Part shown: positions 59,455 through 64,000 of the stretch, one piece after another
How the letters are laid out: each line of letters begins with the position of its first letter
Numbering within the stretch: the first letter of the stretch is position 1
Assembly (NCBI RefSeq): GCF_030930995.1
Contig: NZ_CP133216.1
Location: 87,454 to 151,453, forward strand
Direction: 5' to 3'
From: Thiothrix subterranea
GTDB taxonomy: Bacteria; Pseudomonadota; Gammaproteobacteria; Thiotrichales; Thiotrichaceae
Length of the DNA stretch: 64,000 bases
Made by a program: the position numbers and the translations under genes
The notes under the pieces: generated by a model
Told to the model about the DNA's origin: nothing
What the model saw: only the letters and a program-made list of their open reading frames with translations
The model's database searches: none

Positions 59455-59793
59455 CTATTTCAGGGTCAGAATAAAATCAACCATGGTTCCAAGGTCAGCA
59501 TCACTGACGGTGGGGTTGGGTGGCATCGGGATTTCGCCCCATACACCCTTGCCGCCGTCTTTCACCTTTGCGGTCAGCTTGGCCTTGGCTTCGGTATCGT
59601 CGGCATATTTTTTGCCAACTTCACGCCATGCCGGGCCGACCAGCTTGGCATCGACGCTGTGGCAGGCCATGCAGTTGCTGGCTTGGGCAATCTTCAGGGC
59701 AGCTTCCTCGTCGGCGGCCTGGGCAGAACCTGAAACGGCTGCCATCCCCAGCATCAGGGTGCTTGCCAGCGCAACATATTGTTTTTTAAACAT
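59455..59793 (-). CDS. Periplasmic cytochrome c (monohaem)
   Basis: This 112-residue protein has a signal peptide (MFKKQYVALASTLMLGMAAVSGSAQA) and one haem site CMACH, with the distal methionine in GEIPMPPNP and a closing LGTMVDFILTLK. It is a c551/c552-like electron carrier. ATG 59793 sits behind GGAG. It is close in sequence to the cytochrome at 60918, which suggests a local duplication. It probably takes electrons from (or gives them to) the molybdoenzyme. Confidence 0.92.
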   Translation of the reverse strand: MFKKQYVALASTLMLGMAAVSGSAQAADEEAALKIAQASNCMACHSVDAKLVGPAWREVGKKYADDTEAKAKLTAKVKDGGKGVWGEIPMPPNPTVSDADLGTMVDFILTLK

Positions 59794-59840
59794 CAACGGA
59801 CTCTCCTTAACAATAGCGATAGTGGACAAAACGGGAATTT

Positions 59841-60824
59841 TCAGCCCCCGGTCATGGACATGAAGCGCATGACCGTGGTCTGTTGGTTGTTGAAATCGTG
59901 CTGGCGTGGTCTCAGCAGCAACGCCTCACGGATGGCTGCCTGCAAGGCTTCATCACTGGCTCCCGCCCGCAGTAGTGGACGCAGGGCAACGCTGTGTTCA
60001 TGCCCTAAACACAAGTACAGTGTGCCGTCCACCCCCAACCTGACCCGGTTGCAGGTGGCGCAGAAGTGTTGTGAAACCGGGGTAATGAAACCGATCCGCA
60101 AGCCCGTGTCGCCAATGGTGAAATACTGTGCCGGGCCACCACCTTCCATAATGGACGGTAACAGGTTATAGCGTTCCGCCAGTCGTGCCTTGACGGTTTG
60201 CAGGCTCAGGTAATGGGAACTGGCCTTGCGTCCGGTTTCCCCCACCGGCATGGTTTCGATGAAACGCAGGGTAAAGCGGTGTTCGAGGCAGAATTCCACC
60301 ATATCCAGCACTTCATGGTCGTTGATGCCTGCCATCACCACCATATTGAGCTTGATGGGGGCAAACCCGGCAGCTTTGGCAGCCATCAGCCCCGCCATGA
60401 CCTTTGCCAGCCTGCCTTTGGTGATGGACTGGAAACAATCGGCTTGCAGGCTGTCAAGGCTGACATTGAGGCGTTTGACCCCGGCCTGTTGCAAGGCATG
60501 GGCATGGTGCGCCAAGCGGTTGGCATTGGTACTGAGGGACAGGTCGCTGATACCGGGAATGGCGGACAAACGTCCAGCCAGTTCCGGCAAACCCTTGCGC
60601 ACCAGCGGTTCCCCACCCGTCAGGCGGATACGGCTGACACCCAGTGTGGCAAATGCGCCTGCCACCCGCTCGATTTCGTCAAAGGTCAGCCAGCTTTCTG
60701 GTACGGCATAATCCTTGAAGGCTTCCGGCATACAGTAAAAGCAGCGCAAATCGCAGCGGTCAGTGACGGAAATGCGCAGGTAGTTGATGCTGCGCCCGAA
60801 AGGGTCGGTCAATGTGTTGGGCAT
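59841..60824 (-). CDS. moaA: GTP 3',8-cyclase MoaA
   Basis: This 327-residue radical SAM enzyme starts molybdenum-cofactor synthesis. It has DRCDLRCFYCMP (CxxxCxxC for the SAM cluster) near residue 25, RLTGGEPLVRKGL near 73, and the C-terminal second cluster CATCNRVRLGVDGTLYLCLG. It ends in the conserved GG tail. ATG 60824 has AGGAGG seven bases ahead. A pathway gene placed among cytochromes and the enzyme itself suggests that cofactor supply is coupled to the oxidoreductase operon. Confidence 0.95.
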   Translation of the reverse strand: MPNTLTDPFGRSINYLRISVTDRCDLRCFYCMPEAFKDYAVPESWLTFDEIERVAGAFATLGVSRIRLTGGEPLVRKGLPELAGRLSAIPGISDLSLSTNANRLAHHAHALQQAGVKRLNVSLDSLQADCFQSITKGRLAKVMAGLMAAKAAGFAPIKLNMVVMAGINDHEVLDMVEFCLEHRFTLRFIETMPVGETGRKASSHYLSLQTVKARLAERYNLLPSIMEGGGPAQYFTIGDTGLRIGFITPVSQHFCATCNRVRLGVDGTLYLCLGHEHSVALRPLLRAGASDEALQAAIREALLLRPRQHDFNNQQTTVMRFMSMTGG

Positions 60825-60917
60825 GGCAACCTCCTGAAAAAGCGGGCGGTGTTGCCACCGCCCCAACCCCACTGATAACCAGAGGAGATAGTCATCCGGG
60901 GAGCGTGTGGATGGTTG

Positions 60918-61457
60918 TCACTGGAGGGTCAGGATGAAGCCAACCATGCTTTCCAGGTCGGCCTCATTGATGGTCGGGTTGGGGGGCATCGGCACTTCGC
61001 CCCACACGCCCTTGCCGCCCTGCTTCACTTTTGCCAGCAGTTTTGCCTTGGCTTCAGCATCCCCGGTATATTTCTTGCCGACATCGCGCCATGCCGGGCC
61101 GACCACCTTGGTTTCAATGCTGTGGCAGGCTAGGCAGTTGTTGGCTTTGGCGATGCCCAAGGCGGTGGCCTCATCCGCTGGTTTGGCAGCTTCGGTTGGG
61201 GCGGCTGCTTGCGCTGCCTGCACACCGATGACCGCACCCATCGCTTTCAGCTTGGCCTCGTTGCCTTCGGCATAGCTCAGTTTGGGGGCTTCCGGCTTCG
61301 CCGCATCAGGCTTTGCGGCATCCGGTTTGGCTGTGGCGGCTTCCGCTTTGGGTGCTGCCTCTGTTTTAGCAGCAGCCTTTTCTTCAGCAGCCACCATCCC
61401 GGCGCAAGCCAGCAGCACCGCCACCAGCACCAGTCTCAATTTCATGTTTGCTTTCAT
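60918..61457 (-). CDS. Periplasmic cytochrome c with Ala/Lys/Pro-rich spacer
   Basis: This 179-residue protein has a signal peptide (MKLRLVLVAVLLACAGMVAA) and a low-complexity region (about 25-100) with repeats such as KPDAAKPDAAKPEAPK. A c551-like domain follows with CLACH and GEVPMPPNP. It probably accepts electrons from the Aio-type complex; the spacer may tether the domain or let it reach a partner. It follows the molybdoenzyme gene by 11 bases with AGGAG in front of its ATG. Confidence 0.92.
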   Translation of the reverse strand: MKANMKLRLVLVAVLLACAGMVAAEEKAAAKTEAAPKAEAATAKPDAAKPDAAKPEAPKLSYAEGNEAKLKAMGAVIGVQAAQAAAPTEAAKPADEATALGIAKANNCLACHSIETKVVGPAWRDVGKKYTGDAEAKAKLLAKVKQGGKGVWGEVPMPPNPTINEADLESMVGFILTLQ

Positions 61458-61468
61458 GTCATAAGCTC

Positions 61469-64000
61469 CTAAGCAATGTTGCGTGGCTTCAAACTCATGC
61501 GGTTGAACACATGCTTGTATTCCGACTCGCCTGCATTTTTCAGCACCCCGCGCCCCAGCTTGTAACGGTAGTTGTTGGTCATCGGGTCAGGCACGGCGTG
61601 TACCACTGCATTGCCTTGGGAACGCGGGTCGTTGAACCCGGCTTTCGCCACCCCTTCACGGATTTCGTCGGAGACGATGGCCACGGCCTTGAACTGCCCG
61701 GAGGTGGTCTTGATATGCCCGTTCTTCATCAGGTTGTCGAAGAACAGGTCATCGTCTTTTGCCCCCTGCGGTTCACCCGTCTGCACATAGACCGCATCAT
61801 TGGTGATTTCCACCCAGTCCCCCGACTCAATCCCGGCTTTGGCGGCATCGTTGGGGTGGATGAAAATCGCCGGGAACGGCCAGCGTTGCGACAGGTACGG
61901 CTTGCGCAGGTCGTCGAAACCGGATTGCCACATCTCGTTGACGCGCCCATTCGTGACCCAGATTTCACCCTTGTCGGCACGTGGCTGGATGGCGGCATAG
62001 TATTGGCTCCAGCCCTTGAAGCCCCACGGGCTTTTCAGCAGGATGGCCTTGCCGCTGTGGGTGTTGAAACCGTACAGCCACGGGCGTTTGACTTCCGGCC
62101 CCTCGATTTCTTCCCAGTCATTGGCGGGGTCATGCAGGCGCACCGTGCCGATCAGGTTGCCGTCCTTCATGCGGATCGGGGTCTGGATGCCGTCCGTGCC
62201 GTAGGTGCGCAACAGTTCCTGCCCCTTGACGCCTTCCTTCTTGGCCTTGACCACCAGCGGATGGTAGTTCAGCACCCCGTTGCGCCCGAAACGGGCAGCC
62301 TCCTCGAACACGTCGTTGGAGTCTTTCCAGGCATAGCTGCCATCGGCATCAAACCCCATTTTCTGTGCAAACTTCTGCACCGCCCACCAATCCGGCTTGG
62401 CATCGCCCGGTGCATCATAGAACTTGGAGTACAGGCGCAGGCGGCGTTCCGAGTTGGCGCGGGTAAAGTTGTCCTCGCCCCAGGTGGCGGCGGGCAGCAC
62501 GATGTCGGCGTAATCCGTGCCGATAGGGCGTACCGGGTAGATGTCGGAATCCACCATCACCATGCCGCCGGAGTCCACCCGCTTTTTCAGGGTTGCCACA
62601 ATGCTGGCCTTGTCAAGGCTGCTGATCTGGTTGGGGTTGTCCTTGGTCAGTTCCGCCATGCGCCGTTCCAGTTCGTTGGAGGCCATCATGGAGGATGTCC
62701 AGGTGGTGCCGATTACCCACGCAAACTTGATGTTCCCCGCCATCATCCAGCGGTCGAGGTTGAAGGACTTTTTGCGCCTACCGGGGTACTTTTCCGGGGA
62801 AAGCCAGCCGGAGCCGCCGCCTGCGCTCATCATGCCGCGCTGATGACCGCCGCCACGGGAAATGATCTGCCCCGGACGGTTGCCTGCCCCGCAGATCAGC
62901 CCCAGCGAGGTGAAGGAGGTGGTGTTCATGTAGTTGTTGGTCCAGTAGTTGCCCTTTTCCAGCATGAACGAGGCTTTGGGGCGTTTGCCACCCACTGGCT
63001 TGGCGAGCCATTCGGCGGCTTTCTGGATGTCTTCAGCCTTGAGGCCAGTAATCTTGGCGGCTTCGGCGAGTTCGGCTTCCTTCTGTTCCATGATCCATTT
63101 GGAATAGTCCTTCCAGTCGGATTGCCAGTTGCCCCAAGTGGTACGCCACTGCCAGCCGGTGTTGCGCGTGCCGCGCCCATAGCCTGAATCCACCTCCCAT
63201 TTCTGCGCTACCCACTGGTCGATGAAGTCCTGATCCTGCCATTTGTTTTCGACGATGATGCGTGCCATGGCGTTATGCAGCACCGTGTCCGTGCCGGGGA
63301 TGATGGGCAGCCACAAGCCGCGCCCGTTCTTTTCCGCCCACGCCACGCCCATGGTCTTGTGCGGGGTGACGAAAATGAACTTCTTGTCGCCCGGCATCAT
63401 CCACTGGGTAAACAGGGTGGTCTTGGTCTCATACGGGTCTACGCCAGACAGGAACGCCACTTCACAATCCGCCCAGTCCTGATAGGTGGCGGCGAAGGAA
63501 TCAATGCCCGCATCGTCCAGCCCGGTGGCGTCATTGGTGTTAGAGCACTTGTCATGCGGCGCGATGGAGGGCGTGCCGATGGAGGTCATCGCCAGTTTGG
63601 TAATGGCATAGGTGTTCTCGAAGTACTGGTAGGAATACATCTTGGTCGCCCAAGCGTGTTCGCCGAACTTCGCCAGCACGTATTTGGAAATGTCCGCCAT
63701 CACCTCGGTCGCCAAATCCCAGTCCACCTTTTCCAGCTTGCCGTTGACCCGGATCATCGGGTGTTGCAGGCGTTCGCTGGTTTTGTTGTTGGGGTTGAAG
63801 CATTTCTGGGCGATAGTGCCACCCCGGATGGAGTGGTTGCCGCCCACGTTGACGTACTTGGCATCATGGTCAGGGACGACCAGCACATGGTGGGGCTTGC
63901 CTTCATGGCTGACCACGTTGTGCTGCGCCGGGCTGGCCCAGTTGCCCATCATCTGTCCGGGGAAATCAGCGTTGAAGGCATTCTCAGCCGCTTTCATGCC
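61469..64000 (-). CDS. AioA-family molybdopterin oxidoreductase large subunit (N terminus outside window)
   Basis: Over 840 residues are visible, all but the N terminus with its iron-sulfur cysteines. The sequence tracks AioA, the arsenite oxidase large subunit, to the last residues: NVVSHEGKPHHVLVVPDHDAKYVN, PIIPGTDTVLHNAM, GAGNRPGQIISRGGGHQRGMM, DIVLPAATWGEDNFTRANSERRLRLYSKF, TNGRVNEMWQSGF, and end NRMSLKPRNIA. The pocket Arg and His in SRGGGHQ (R381 and H385 of the visible part) are kept. The AioA segment NSECHATREMG reads HDKCSNTNDATG here, so its histidine is replaced by serine. It heads a run of cytochromes, moaA and tatA. Arsenite oxidase, an iodate-reductase-like (IdrA) branch member or a new specificity all remain open. 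Confidence 0.85.
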   Translation of the reverse strand, partial: GMKAAENAFNADFPGQMMGNWASPAQHNVVSHEGKPHHVLVVPDHDAKYVNVGGNHSIRGGTIAQKCFNPNNKTSERLQHPMIRVNGKLEKVDWDLATEVMADISKYVLAKFGEHAWATKMYSYQYFENTYAITKLAMTSIGTPSIAPHDKCSNTNDATGLDDAGIDSFAATYQDWADCEVAFLSGVDPYETKTTLFTQWMMPGDKKFIFVTPHKTMGVAWAEKNGRGLWLPIIPGTDTVLHNAMARIIVENKWQDQDFIDQWVAQKWEVDSGYGRGTRNTGWQWRTTWGNWQSDWKDYSKWIMEQKEAELAEAAKITGLKAEDIQKAAEWLAKPVGGKRPKASFMLEKGNYWTNNYMNTTSFTSLGLICGAGNRPGQIISRGGGHQRGMMSAGGGSGWLSPEKYPGRRKKSFNLDRWMMAGNIKFAWVIGTTWTSSMMASNELERRMAELTKDNPNQISSLDKASIVATLKKRVDSGGMVMVDSDIYPVRPIGTDYADIVLPAATWGEDNFTRANSERRLRLYSKFYDAPGDAKPDWWAVQKFAQKMGFDADGSYAWKDSNDVFEEAARFGRNGVLNYHPLVVKAKKEGVKGQELLRTYGTDGIQTPIRMKDGNLIGTVRLHDPANDWEEIEGPEVKRPWLYGFNTHSGKAILLKSPWGFKGWSQYYAAIQPRADKGEIWVTNGRVNEMWQSGFDDLRKPYLSQRWPFPAIFIHPNDAAKAGIESGDWVEITNDAVYVQTGEPQGAKDDDLFFDNLMKNGHIKTTSGQFKAVAIVSDEIREGVAKAGFNDPRSQGNAVVHAVPDPMTNNYRYKLGRGVLKNAGESEYKHVFNRMSLKPRNIA

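Noticed and set aside
61448..63187. Long plus-strand frame of 579 codons
   Set aside because: It is antisense to the AioA-like gene, has the composition of a shadow frame (many V, H, G, R) and matches nothing.
61469..64000. ArxA or ArrA type respiratory arsenic enzyme
   Set aside because: The visible sequence follows AioA along its length, including the C-terminal motif. ArxA/ArrA proteins are only distantly related and have an ArrB-like ferredoxin partner, which is not seen here.
1..64000. rRNA or tRNA genes
   Set aside because: I looked for tRNA-like CCA ends with T-loops and for rRNA landmarks and saw none that I could support. A covariance search would be needed to exclude a tRNA fully.

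Overview
The window looks like part of a large, mosaic plasmid or plasmid-derived region of a gammaproteobacterium. The gene content (SulP transporter, glutamate-synthase-like FMN protein, bufferin genes, Crp/Fnr plus DUF2892 pair, Aio-type molybdoenzyme with c-type cytochromes) would suit a filamentous sulfur oxidiser such as Thiothrix. That host guess is inference. I saw no rRNA or tRNA gene.

Region 1 (1-13.4 kb) is a first replicon with accessory genes. It holds the start of an SNF2 helicase, dinD, a KorB-like parB and parA, an iteron origin with a Rep_3-type initiator, an AAA/PDDEXK ATPase, a J-domain-like protein, and a type III restriction-modification system. The mod gene of that system contains 17 perfect heptamers and is out of frame in this copy.

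Region 2 (13.5-33.9 kb) is a second plasmid backbone. It contains a zinc-ribbon protein, a C4-like structured RNA candidate, a phage-O-like replication protein, two membrane proteins, an AbiE toxin-antitoxin pair, a MITE next to an ardC remnant, ardB, a second Rep_3-type initiator with its own iterons and DnaA boxes, a parA-parB-korA-like operon, a TraF-type peptidase, and a relaxase-coupling protein-RHH-TrbB transfer module. The module stops abruptly after trbB. Two families of DNA sites are scattered through this region: the palindrome AGTTTTACATGTAAAACT (parS- or operator-like) and the rep iteron CCGGAATCTGTAGCA. Some copies of both lie inside coding sequence.

Region 3 (33.9-55.4 kb) is stress and ion-homeostasis cargo. 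An ECF sigma factor (SigK/RskA type) and its anti-sigma factor lead it. Five intergenic sites share GnATCYR-N15-CGTAT and probably define the regulon: the sigma gene itself, a small membrane protein, a YiiX-like plus DUF302 operon, an FMN glutamate-synthase-like plus cation antiporter operon, and bufABC. Between them lie NhaD, a CaCA antiporter, a beta-CASP nuclease, a P-type ATPase, a DapB-like protein, UspA and SulP. A decayed duplication of the nhaD and usp ends frames part of this block.

Region 4 (55.4-64 kb) is one minus-strand cluster: an AioA-family molybdopterin oxidoreductase (cut by the window end), cytochrome c, MoaA, a second cytochrome c, TatA, and a sensor kinase with a sigma-54 response regulator. 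It resembles an arsenite-oxidase locus, but part of the substrate pocket differs.
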